Assembly: GCA_900095095.1 (NCBI GenBank)
Contig: FMBT01000474.1
Span: 18,349 to 82,348 of the forward strand
Length of the DNA stretch: 64,000 nt
Direction of reading: 5' to 3'
Source: Fragilariopsis cylindrus CCMP1102
Lineage: Eukaryota > Bacillariophyta > Bacillariophyceae > Bacillariales > Bacillariaceae
A model generated the notes under the pieces. It had not been told where the DNA came from. It saw only the letters and a program-made list of their open reading frames with translations, and made no database searches. The translations under genes and the position numbers were made by a program. This document shows positions 1-9,796 of the stretch, piece after piece (the stretch's first letter is position 1; each line of letters begins with the position of its first letter).

Positions 1-91
1 TCTGTATGTGGTCTGTCCTTAGCCGGTCATTCCACTCATATGGTCTATCCTTAGCCGGTCATTCCATAGTGACATGTGTCTTACGCCTACA
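1..91 (-). repeat. Putative 3' LTR start of a Copia element, with two direct repeats
   Basis: On the minus strand, downstream of the RNase H fragment, a purine-rich tract at 92-104 (GTGTGGGGAAG) looks like a polypurine tract. It is followed at 91 by TGTAGGCG, which fits the TG that begins an LTR. Inside the putative LTR a unit of about 25 bp is present twice in tandem (about 8-37 and 40-68), with the shared core CCTTAGCCGGTCATTCCA on the plus strand. The LTR would continue off the left edge, so its length and target duplication cannot be seen. The LTR assignment is inferred from position and the tract; the duplication is seen directly. Confidence 0.5.
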
Positions 92-307
92 CTTCCCCAC
101 ACTTACAGAATCTAGACCATCTAAACTGTGTTTTGATTGATGTAGAATGTAATATAGTGAGATCAGTGGGTTAGATATGTAAGTAGAGACAGACACATAG
201 TTAATTATGTGTGCTTTGTCATTAGAATGATCAATATAGGTAAAGACGTCTGTATGCTCGTAAAATTTTGTTCTCCCTGTTGGTTTGCTCAGAGAATCAC
301 TGTAATT

Positions 308-724
308 TTAATCTATCAATGAACTGACAAAATCAATGAACTTATCATCAGTCCACTGTGATATAGTAAAGTGCTTCAATTCTACATGTTGCATTCTTCT
401 TGTTGGTTGTTGTGTTTTAGCTAGGCTAGCTGCACCTTGATTATTAGCTAAAATTGGTGTTGGCACGTCCATACTGATACCAATTTCTTCTAAAATCCAT
501 CTTAAGTATAAAGCTGCTTTACCGGCATCTGCCATGTTAGTATATTCAGCTTCCGTTGAGCTCTGTGTTATTGTTGGTTGTAATCTTGTCCTATAATAGA
601 CAGCCGCTCCTGCTAATATCATAACAATACCTCCCATTGCCCTTCTTTCAGTACGGTCTGATGCCCAGGTGGTATCAAATGATCCTGTCATCTCTAATGC
701 ATTCCATTGTTCGTCAAATTTCAA
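308..724 (-). mobile_element. Ty1/Copia retrotransposon, RNase H end of the polyprotein (partial)
   Basis: This 138-residue open segment matches the C-terminal RNase H region of Copia polyproteins. It has a W-A-x-D block followed by RR-x-x-G-G, then the hallmark SSTEAEY motif, LRWILEEIGI, a degenerate N-N-Q-G-A-A-S-L-A block (usually D-N-x-x-A) and H-V-E-L-K-H-F near the end. RNase H removes the RNA strand during reverse transcription. The reverse transcriptase, integrase and gag parts are absent: upstream sequence beyond 724 is AT-rich and not open. It is therefore a 5'-truncated relic or the tail of a degraded copy. The NNQ in place of DNQ suggests loss of a catalytic aspartate. Confidence 0.85.
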
Positions 725-1132
725 CTATTAAAGACGATGGTAGCACAGATAGTGGCACGACGAAGCATACTAACGCAACGGGGTACACCGAAGGACCAAA
801 ATATTATTCCTCGCGTAACATTGCAAGTACTGATCATACCTACTATGCGTGTTGAATATATGAACGAAACTATAGTCGTCGTCATCATCACAGAGACAAT
901 AATTGAGTTGATCGGAGACAAATCTTGAAATTTCATAGATCACTATGACTATATAACACAAATATAGTTGAAATAAAAAGGAAAACATTACTATCTCGTC
1001 ATATCTTTATTAAATCAGTACTGGTAGCTTACAAATAGATTTTTTTGAATCGATTTTACTATGTTATTTTGCTTCGTTCATTCATAAAGAGAAAGACATA
1101 TGGTATCGACAAACACAGTATAATCAAATTAT
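725..1132. other. Intergenic, AT-rich, no gene seen
   Basis: The stretch lies between the Copia relic and the 3' end of the methyltransferase gene. Short open frames on both strands are low-complexity and show no family features. It probably contains decayed retroelement sequence and the 3' UTR of the neighbouring gene. Confidence 0.5.
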
Positions 1133-2492
1133 TTACTTACGTTCAAACAAATAAAGAGAAACGATCCATTCTTCACCGTTGTCGAATCCCCATAGTTCCG
1201 CACAAGCGAAGAAGAATAATCTCCAATTGACGTACCATTCACGTTCCTTACCGATTCCGTACGCTTCTGCTAGAACGGGTTTGAGTTCACCAGAGGCCCA
1301 ACTTTTATCTAAGTAATCCAACCATCCGTTACTGGTTTTTTCATAATTTTGACCATTCACTCTCCAATGATTCACAATAGCAAATTCATTTGCAAAGTAT
1401 AGTAGTAAATCATCACTGGGCATAGTACCACCGGTAAAGAAATTATCACTCATCCATCCTTTTTCAAATTCGTATGTGAAATTTTTATGTGTAAAGATAT
1501 GAACAAATAATTTACCCTTTGGTTTTAACCATGAATTGATTTTATTTAATAAAACATCATAATTCTTCATATGTTCAAACATTTCAACAGTCATAACAAG
1601 ATCATTATCCTTCACTACATCTAATACACCCTTGTCATCCGCAACATTACACGTCAGGATGGTAATATTATCCACATTATATCCACGAGACTTGGCAGTA
1701 GCAAGAATATATTCTCTTTGAGAGCTACTATTTGATATTCCAGTAATCTTGGCATTGGGGTAGTGTTCGGCTAGGTGTAAAGTCAAGCTTCCCCATCCAC
1801 ATCCTAAATCCACAATTTTCATTCCGTCCACGACACCGGCATGAACACAATATTTATTCAACATGGCAATTTCCGATTCTTCAAATGTTGTATCGGGTGT
1901 TAACCATAACCCACTAGAGTACTTCTTACGAGGACCTAAACATAAATCATAAAATTTAGCTGGTACCTCATAATGTTGTTCATTCGCTTCATCAGTGGCA
2001 ATGGCAATTGGCATCGTTTTTAATTTGTTCACAATTGTTAATTTTTGTTCCAATTCTTGCGTTACACCATCGGCACGTAATATATTCAAATGATCACTGT
2101 TTGTTTGTTGTGGGATTAGTGTGTGCGTTATAAGTGTAAGAATCTTTGTGGATGTTGGCAAAGGAAGGGAAGGAAGGGAGGGGGGGGGGGGAGATGTCTA
2201 TAGATTAATTTCGAAATTGTCTATTTTACTTTACTTACCGAAGTTGAAGACGAATACCCCAACGGATAATACAATCAGGAACTAATCCATGATGAATTAA
2301 TGGGATACAAGATTCTGTAACATCCGATAATATATTCATAATTTTATCAGTAATCTTACGATATATCATGGATGTGGTTACGATACGTATCAAAGCAAAT
2401 CCTAATACCAGATGATGAGGACGAATATCCTCATATTTCGTTGACGAGGATGGTACGATCAATAACGATCGAGCAATATCAACGGCCTTCAT
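1133..2492 (-). CDS. Cyclopropane-fatty-acid-synthase/coclaurine N-methyltransferase-like SAM methyltransferase, two exons
   Basis: Exons are 2492-2239 and 2096-1133 and encode 405 aa. The donor CG/GTAAGTAA and acceptor AAACAG/T join in phase 2, and the 142-bp intron carries a poly-C tract. Exon 1 ends in GLVPDCIIRWGIRLQL, which continues into exon 2 as expected for the family. Exon 2 has MPIAIATDEANEQHYEVP, the SAM-binding LDLGCGWGSLTLHLA motif, EMFEHMKNY, FFTGGTMPS and the family-typical C-terminus NNGEEWIVSLYLFERK. Homologues methylate benzylisoquinoline amines in plants or act on lipid unsaturations, and the class is also common in algae and bacteria without alkaloids. The substrate here is unknown. 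A GTAAGTAA string overlapping the stop codon could be a further donor, but the normal family end argues against another exon. Confidence 0.88.
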
Positions 2493-3083
2493 AGTTGGTA
2501 GCTGTGTTGTTGTCTTGTCACTTCTTATGCTATAGGCAAGTAATCTTATCCAGACTTAGCTCGTCCGGTGGAATGAAATTGTGTGAAAGGTAGTTGCAAT
2601 AGAGGCCCTATATATGACCGAACTGTTGCTAACGGCTAATAACGAGAAAGATTTTTTGGATTTGCAGAAAAGCATTCTTCTCTAAAAAAGGGCGAGCCCT
2701 AGATTTATTTTTTGATGTGGATCAAAAAAGCGCGGTGTTAATGCAGTCTGCTATGCTCCGTTTTTTAGTTGTGAATTTTGACATACTTTAGTTCCTTTTA
2801 ATGATAGGACTAACTAAGAATGCATGCATTGTCGAAATTTCGATAATGTGAACGGAAATAAATAATGAGAAACAAAACCGTGGTGGGTCATGCTGTGGAT
2901 GTTGTGAAAGAATGAGACTTTTTTGGATACCACCAATACTAGAATAGTACATCGAATGTCATTGTCTATGATAATCGATGATATGCATCAACGAAGGGGA
3001 AGTCCAAAGAAGAAATCATACTATAATAATAGAACCGTCAAGAGTGGCAAGTCAACATCAAAATCAATATCAATATCAATAAA
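2493..3083. promoter_or_regulatory. Shared intergenic region between two divergent genes
   Basis: About 590 bp separate the start codon of the methyltransferase (minus) from that of the sugar transporter (plus), so both promoters must lie here unless unseen 5' exons exist. No other coding sequence is apparent. The plus-strand start is preceded by a purine/AT-rich leader with repeated TCAATA units (about 3057-3083). I could not assign a TATA box or initiator confidently. Confidence 0.5.
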
Positions 3084-4432
3084 ATGAGTGACAACGATTC
3101 AAGAAAATCGTCCACGGGCATCATCGCCTCGGAATCATCGTCGAGGGCATCGTCTCCTAATACTAGCCGTGGTGACGTTGATGTAGACGACGAGGACAAT
3201 AAAAGCATTCACAGTGAAGTGGATTACAAAGACGTCGAACTTGCTCCATTAACTCCCAAGAACAAGGACGACAACGCCGATACAGCCGAAGAAGAAGCAG
3301 GACTATTAGTAGATCCACACAAAAATAGGAATACATCCGAATGGATCAGTTTCATTGTAAAGAAAAATGGAAAAGTATTATCTACTTGTTTATCATATAG
3401 TTTTTGCAGTGTTAGCATGGTCTTAGTCAATAAAAGTTTAGCATCAAGGTACGTTACATAGGATAGAGGATGATTGATTGATTGCATTGCATTGCATTGC
3501 ACTGCACTGCACTGCATTTATACTGCTCTGCACAAAATTGACTAGTTTGTCTAACGTTTTTTCCCCCTATTTTTATGTTATTAAGTTATAATCATTTAAT
3601 TGATGGCGATTTGAATATTCTGTTAGTGGTCATTCAGGCAATTGTCGCCGTCTTTGCTGTGGAAGGTTGTAAACGACTTGGTTGGGTCGACTATCCTTCC
3701 TTTAGTTTCGAAACTGCAAAAGAATGGGCACCCGTGAATATCTTCTTCTGTTTGATGCTGTTTACGGGTATGTCATCCCTGCAATATAATTCTGTCCCGA
3801 TGGTCACCATATTTAAAAACGTCTCCAATATCACTACAGCGGTGGGGGACTATTATTGTTTCGGAAACAAACCAGAACCATTGGTCGTGGTGGCATTCGG
3901 GATTATGTTATCGGGTGCAGTGGCAGCCGCATCGAATGATTTATCTCTGAGTCCGATGGGAATTTTATGGATGATCGGGAATTGTGTTTCCGCTTCTGGT
4001 TATGTATTGTATATGAAACATGCAACAGAAAAAGTGAAATTATCAAAGTTTGGTATGGTCTTTTATAACAATGTACTTTGTGTCGTATTTCTTCTCCCAG
4101 TGGCAATTGCTATGGGACAAACAACAGTTTTCTTTACAACACCTGCTATACATACACCCGATTATGCAATGAAGAATTTATTTGCAGGTTTGGTGGGATT
4201 TCTATTGAATTTTGCATCATTGTCATGTGTTGCAACATCTGGACCAACCACATATGTTACTATTGGTAGTCTTAACAAGATCCCTGTTGCTATTTTGGGA
4301 TATTATATCTTTGATAGTGTTATCAGTCAAGAAACTTGGTTCTTCATCGCTGTTAGTATGTGTGGAGGATTTTTATACTCATATGCAAAACTTATATCAT
4401 CGTCGTCACCTCGGACAAACCGTACCAAGTAA
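3084..4432 (+). CDS. GDP-mannose-type nucleotide-sugar transporter (drug/metabolite transporter superfamily), two exons
   Basis: Exons are 3084-3448 and 3586-4432 (403 aa). The donor AAG/GTACGT and acceptor TTAAG/T join in phase 2; the 137-bp intron contains TGCAT/TGCAC pentamer repeats. The first ~90 residues are an acidic Ser/Asp-rich cytosolic tail, followed by about ten hydrophobic segments. Two family signatures are visible: TIFKN in the middle (the FKN nucleotide-sugar motif) and IGSLNKIPVAILG near the end, matching the GALNK motif of Vrg4-type GDP-mannose transporters. These are Golgi antiporters exchanging GDP-mannose for GMP to feed glycosylation. Substrate by homology only; GDP-fucose or another nucleotide sugar is possible. 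Confidence 0.87.
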
Positions 4433-5172
4433 GCGATAGACACAAATAATAAACTTGTACAGTAGAAACGTAAAACAGACAAAAACAAATTGACGCGGAT
4501 TATGTTGTTTGATTTACTCTATCTATAGAATAATAATATGGTCGACATGGCAAACAAATAGCAACTGATTGGATCGAATCGAATCGAATCGAATGAAAGC
4601 TCATATATTAAACGAAGAACTACTAATAAGCGACTCCTTTTATCTTGATACAAAAGACTTCACCTCATAGAATAAACTAAATTAATTTCTATCTTTTACC
4701 CTATCATTGTTAGATCTATGTAGACTAAAAGAAAAGGCTTGGTTTTCTTGATAGTACTAATTTTAGGAGATCAATCGTCTGATTTTTGTTAGTCATTTAC
4801 ATCGTGGTTATCAACTAGCAAAACTGCAACATTCCGGCAACCTGTATGTATACTTAGTTACATCCTTTGAAGGATATGATGCATTTGGTCTATGACGACA
4901 AGACAAAACTGGATAGCTAGTATATAATAGTGATGCGTTTCAGTATGATCGATATGGCTCAGGCAAAACTATAAATAATAACAAAAGCGAATAAAAAGAT
5001 GAAAATAGACGTATTGGATAAATATATTGTAAAAAAAATTATATAATTGCTATTCATCATCATCTAAAGATAATAATGAATTTATTGTCTTTCCCAGCAC
5101 TTGAGCCAGCTCTGTTTTATTTTGTAGCATGCGCTTATATAAATGGAATTAATTCATGGTTCTCTATTTCTT
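4433..5172. other. Intergenic, no gene seen
   Basis: This region is AT-rich and lies between convergent gene ends. It contains a short run of tandem ATCGA units (about 4573-4595), TACAGTA at 4459 and no sustained open frame. It should hold the 3' UTRs of both neighbours. Confidence 0.5.
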
Positions 5173-6079
5173 TTAACGACTACGCTTGAGAGACTTTTCA
5201 ATTTCACTGTATTCTTGATACAAACGTTTGCGTCTCTTTTCAGGAAGTGGATATTTGTACCCGTACGAGGTATAATGTCCTGCCAACACATTAATGGACG
5301 TATACAAGGTACTGAAGGATGGTTTTCCGGCAATTTTAGGAAAACGACGGTAATAGGATACAAAGTCGACCATTTCCTTTTTCATTTCCTTTCCATAATC
5401 TTCCATACGATCTGCACCTTTCCCGAGGGTTGTGGCGACGACCATATGTGTCCGGACTTTGGCAGCATCTTCGTCGTACTTGAAGGTAAGACCCCAATCC
5501 GTAGGATAGTCGTATTTAGTAAATTGTTCAGGAACCTCAACCACAGCGGATGCGATGGTTGGCATAAAAGTGGTACCAGCAACGACAGCAGCAGTGGTTG
5601 CTGCAGCTGTTTTTAAGAAATCACGACGGAGTGCCGGTGATGCCTTCATATATTTATTTTAGTTGTCGCAGAAGAAGAGACGAAAATAAGGATAAATATA
5701 AGTTTGCCAATGATAATAATTCAGTTAAAAGGTATTATCGATGTGATTGTGTGTGTGTGTGTGTGTGTGTGTGTATCGAAGAAAAATAGGAAAAAAGATG
5801 CATGGTGAGTGAAGAATAATTATATAATGATCACATATTTCTGCCTACGTGCGTACACCCTGCCTATTTCACCCCTCCCTCTCTCAATAAGAGATCTTCA
5901 ATCACCATAACCACTACAGTCTCGGGTATGTGTAAAAAGTTAAAAACCCTAAGATGAGATACAACGGCGATTTTCTTCATATAATAATAACAGCTTACCG
6001 TTTGAGGACTGCTGTTGGGAGAAAAAGCATTTGCCACGGCTACAGTAGCCAGTGTGAAAATAAGTTGTGCCTTGACCAT
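5173..6079 (-). CDS. psbQ: PsbQ-like oxygen-evolving enhancer protein 3, thylakoid lumen, two exons
   Basis: Exons are 6079-5999 and 5643-5173 (183 aa); donor ACG/GTAAGC and acceptor GAAG/GCA join in phase 0 across a 355-bp intron with a (GT)n tract near 5750-5775. Exon 1 encodes a signal peptide (MVKAQLIFTLATVAVA) ending in N-A-F-S-P, the diatom plastid cleavage motif. Exon 2 opens with ASPALRRDFLKTAAA and a hydrophobic stretch to ASA: a twin-arginine thylakoid signal. The mature four-helix region carries DFVSYYRRFP, PSFSTLYTSINVLAGHY and PLPEKRRKRL, typical of PsbQ, which stabilises the manganese cluster of photosystem II on the lumenal side. The exon-2 ATG at 5649 is in frame but is not needed as a start, because the first exon supplies the plastid targeting. 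Confidence 0.88.
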
Positions 6080-7382
6080 TTTGAATTATTGAATTTAGTT
6101 TTAGTTTTTGATCTGAAAGATAGATTTGTGGACAACACGTGAAGTTAGTTGTTTGGTCTTTTGCTTTAATCTTCTTGTTCTGCCCGTCGTTGATGTTGCT
6201 TACGATCAGTTTGCTTGCTGTGTGCGTTGTTATCTATGATGCGCCGCATGAACAGGATCGCAGTGACATCATCGTTGGAGCTTGCTCGACAAAGGATACC
6301 GATTTGTGTGACTGAGAACGTGCTGACGTGTGTGTATAAAGTGAGGGAGGGGCCAAATATTGGGGGCTATCTACACATACCATCCCCCTAACCAAGAATG
6401 GGCTACTATTACAAGCTACAAATTTCACAAGTAAGTACTGTATTGTTGGTGGTGAAAGCCAGGTCAAACCGCACCTTCCCCATCATCAATATGATTGAAC
6501 TTCTCTAAGTAGTGTATGGGGAAAACAAAGTCAGCACAGATAACAACAGCTAGCTGAGTAGGTATTCTTTTGGAGTGTGGCTCTCTAATAGCTGTAGAGA
6601 GTGAAGCTAGGATGATGATGATGATGTGATTTTTGAAATCCATTGCAGCAGGTACTACAGTAATGCTAGGACCTACAAGTAGCAGCTAACACATATAGCT
6701 TCTCACACTGTTTGGACTGCATATAATACAGCTGGCATACAATAGTGATTGTACTGGTTGGGCTGCACAACATAGAGTTCATACACAAGAAGATTGCTCG
6801 CACATTTCACTTGGTGGATGCAGAACAAATTTTATAATGATATAGTGTTTGGTTGCTGCACTGGATGGGCTGCATAGAGTCAGCACAGTCTTCATTGTCA
6901 CCATTCATCCCTGTGTGATATGCTTCAATGAAATTAATCCACTAAAATTCCCAAGACCTAACATTATGTAAGAGTGCTTACACTTGGGAATCTGCATATT
7001 ACACATCCCTCAAAACCACAACACCAGATCATAATTATATGCATACGATGACATAGAGACTTTTTAAACATTGTAATGGAAGATACCTAGAGGTTGTACT
7101 AGGCCTTGTTTGAATAAACTCTGCTGCTAATTAGTTACTATCTATGCATCATGCATCATATTGTGCTTTTATGTTATGCATTTTACATCCACGATATAGT
7201 GCTTTGTACTTTATTCCCCATTCTGTATGTTGGAATATTCAGCCAATTTGTTTTCTCCACTTCTTTTATCATTATTTATAAACAATGCTTTCTATTTTTC
7301 TGCTTCATCATCATCATCATCATCATCATTTTTGGTATCATGCCCATCATTATGTTTGATACTACTGTATCTTTCTTGTTTT
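6080..7382. other. Intergenic 1.3 kb, promoter of psbQ and unassigned sequence
   Basis: Immediately upstream of psbQ (6080-6200) the sequence should contain its promoter. At 6700-6900 two diverged stretches share GGGCTGCA plus flanking motifs (near 6759 and 6869), hinting at an old repeat. A (TCA)n run lies at 7307-7331. The open frames here are short, hydrophobic and low-complexity, and I do not accept any as a gene. Confidence 0.45.
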
Positions 7383-9071
7383 TTACACCATAACAACAAC
7401 TTCTCCCTTATCATTGTGTTCGTCGACGTAAGCTTGGCCGTATTTACTTAGCATGTAATCATGTGCATCTAGTATCGCTTTCTTCATGAGAAGATCAGTA
7501 TCAGTATCAGTATCAGTATCACCAGTAGTCGCTTTATGGGTAGCCTTTTCTTTTGAAATAGAACCGATATTGCCTGTACTACGATTGGATCGTTGTTGTG
7601 GTTGTCGCCTCTGTTGTTTTCCCCCATTCTTCGATACAAGAATGTTGATGTTGATATTTCTAGGACTAGTGTCGCTATCATTTGGTAATGATAGGATATC
7701 CTCCTTCTGCTTCTGCTGCTCCTCTAGCTGGCGATACCAGTACTTCCCTGTATGGGTCTGTCGCAATTTCCATCCCGATACACCCACCTCGTGATGTTGA
7801 GCGTCTATTGCATCTTCATCGGTATCGCAATAACTTCCTACTGCAGCAGCAGTAATAGACGACGATGACACTGCTACTGATTGTTTATTCTTCCAAGTTT
7901 TCATCATCGAACAATCCCAATGATTGTCGTCATCGTCGAGCAATAATTTGTTCGTACTAATATCTGATGGAAGCTTCCGCCATTTCGTACACTTATCACA
8001 TTGTACCCACTCAACATTAGAATTAGTGTCCTCACATTTTACCCACTCAACAATACCATTAGTAGAAGTATTAGTAGTAGTAGTATCCTCGTCGTCGTCA
8101 TCCTTTTTTGAATCACCACCATCATCATTGGATAATAATTCGGAAGTATTACTTGTTTGGTTACTCCTTTTTGCCGGAGGACGACCTCGTTGCTGATGAC
8201 CGGATTTCGTATTGGACTCAGCAGCAGCAGCAGCAGTATCTGCCGTATCATCATCTGGATTCTTCTCTGATGCTTGAATTGCTTGTGTTTTGTTGTTGTT
8301 GTTGCTGCTGTTGTTTGAAATATTGTGTGGTAACGGTAGAATCCAACGCCAATTCCCTTCTATCCATGATTTATAACCATCGTAACCATCATCATCATCA
8401 TCATCATTATTCTTCTTATTATTATTATAACGCTGCTCGATCGTCATCATCGTTTTCGCTTTTTTGATTACCTTCTTTTCGATAGGATTATTATCATCAC
8501 GTTTTTGTTTGCATGTACCTCGTCTCCGACTTTTCACAGAATCATAAAGACTACTTTTTGGAGCAATTGATGATGGCTCCGTTTTAGTTCCTTCAGCTGC
8601 TACTTTTACTTCTACTTCTTCTTCAGTATCACACAAAAGGTCTGACTTTGTCATAATACCTAGAGCTGACTTCGTCATGGCGGCAGTTAGTTGTACTGGT
8701 ACTTGTTCCTTATCCTGAGAAATTTTGACGGCAGCACTATCCCTGGAATTATCTCTTTTATTGATACTGTTTGTAGTATCATTATTGGCCTTCATAATTC
8801 GGTGTTCGGCGTTGTAATTATTTTTGTTATTGCTTTTTTTGCGATTGCGATTGCGATTGTGATTATTATTATCATCACTATTATTATTAGTATTAGTATT
8901 ATTACTATTACTATCATCATCATCGGTTACAGAAGAAAACCAAATCCTACCGTCTGATGATGAGGGCGTTACTACCATAGATGATGAATGGACGTCATCT
9001 GATTGTCGAAGAATTCTACGTTGAAATTTCTTTCCACATTTGTTCTGCTTGAAATGAGCAATGTAAGACAT
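7383..9071 (-). CDS. CW-type zinc-finger protein, Asn/Asp-rich
   Basis: The protein has 562 aa from the first ATG at 9071. A CW domain lies at about residues 350-415: VQCDKCTKWRKLP, then W-D-C and a later C, giving the four-cysteine zinc site and conserved tryptophans. CW domains bind the histone H3 tail, often methylated Lys4, so a nuclear chromatin role is likely. The rest is low complexity: Asn- and Asp-runs in the N-terminal half, a K/R-rich segment with likely nuclear localisation signals, and an R-G-R-P-P-A-K-R AT-hook-like segment (RGRPP) at about residue 300. After the CW domain, a W-K-L-R-Q-T-H-T-G-K-Y-W-Y-R-Q-L-E-E block and a C-terminal helix (LDAHDYMLSKYGQAYVDEH) look ordered but are unassigned. 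Introns within low-complexity parts cannot be excluded. Confidence 0.75.
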   Translation of the reverse strand: MSYIAHFKQNKCGKKFQRRILRQSDDVHSSSMVVTPSSSDGRIWFSSVTDDDDSNSNNTNTNNNSDDNNNHNRNRNRKKSNNKNNYNAEHRIMKANNDTTNSINKRDNSRDSAAVKISQDKEQVPVQLTAAMTKSALGIMTKSDLLCDTEEEVEVKVAAEGTKTEPSSIAPKSSLYDSVKSRRRGTCKQKRDDNNPIEKKVIKKAKTMMTIEQRYNNNKKNNDDDDDDGYDGYKSWIEGNWRWILPLPHNISNNSSNNNNKTQAIQASEKNPDDDTADTAAAAAESNTKSGHQQRGRPPAKRSNQTSNTSELLSNDDGGDSKKDDDDEDTTTTNTSTNGIVEWVKCEDTNSNVEWVQCDKCTKWRKLPSDISTNKLLLDDDDNHWDCSMMKTWKNKQSVAVSSSSITAAAVGSYCDTDEDAIDAQHHEVGVSGWKLRQTHTGKYWYRQLEEQQKQKEDILSLPNDSDTSPRNININILVSKNGGKQQRRQPQQRSNRSTGNIGSISKEKATHKATTGDTDTDTDTDLLMKKAILDAHDYMLSKYGQAYVDEHNDKGEVVVMV

Positions 9072-9796
9072 GATTGATATGTCATTAATAATAACCACTA
9101 CGTGTAGTTATCATAGCGTAGAGTGTAATATAAAAGTTATGGAGTCAAGGATTGCTAAACGGCGTTCTTGGCGTCTCTGATGATGCCTTCGCTGTAGAAT
9201 GTTTGCTCTCTGTCTTAGCTGCTGAGAATGATGTTGCAGGCAAGAATAGCGTTGATTTTGTCACGACAAAGTCATGAAGAAAAAATATATCATTCCCTAA
9301 TCTTCCCTCCATTACCGTTTTTCACATTGACATAAATAGGCCCAACGTTCATCGGTGCGTAATGGTGGTAGTGCTCAGCGCGGAGGAATTGAAATTTGGA
9401 TCGACAAATGTTTTAAATTTTGAAGGGCATATGTAAGTTTGATAATGACGTGCGATAGCCGGGAATGAAATGTTGGGACTCACTCAATTTTGCGTGCTTT
9501 CTCCGACTACTAAATTAAGTACTGTAGACTTTGAAAACCAATAAAATTTCTTGAAATTCTTAAGATGTGAAAAAAATCGAAAGAAAGAAAAAAACCCCAC
9601 GCTTTAGACCTCACAAGTAGCCTTGTTCTTATCTCGATTGGTAGTGGTATCGTCGCCCTCGCTTGTCACAGAGAGAGACAGAGAGAGAGAAAAGGAACAA
9701 GGAACAGAGGAGAGACACGCAGTCAATAAGCGATCATACTAGAACAAATTATCTCGTTTTCAACGCCATCCGCCATCGCAACATTTAAAATAGACT
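9072..9796. promoter_or_regulatory. Divergent intergenic region between CW-finger and FCP1-like genes
   Basis: About 725 bp lie between two start codons facing away from each other. A GA-rich tract (CAGAGAGAGACAGAGAGAGAG, about 9668-9690) sits roughly 110 bp upstream of the plus-strand ATG and TACTGTA occurs at 9521. No open frame is credible. Promoter function is inferred from layout. Confidence 0.5.

Noticed and set aside
7486-8467. Plus-strand open frames opposite the CW zinc-finger gene
   Set aside because: They are antisense translations of Ser/Asp/Asn codons in the real gene.
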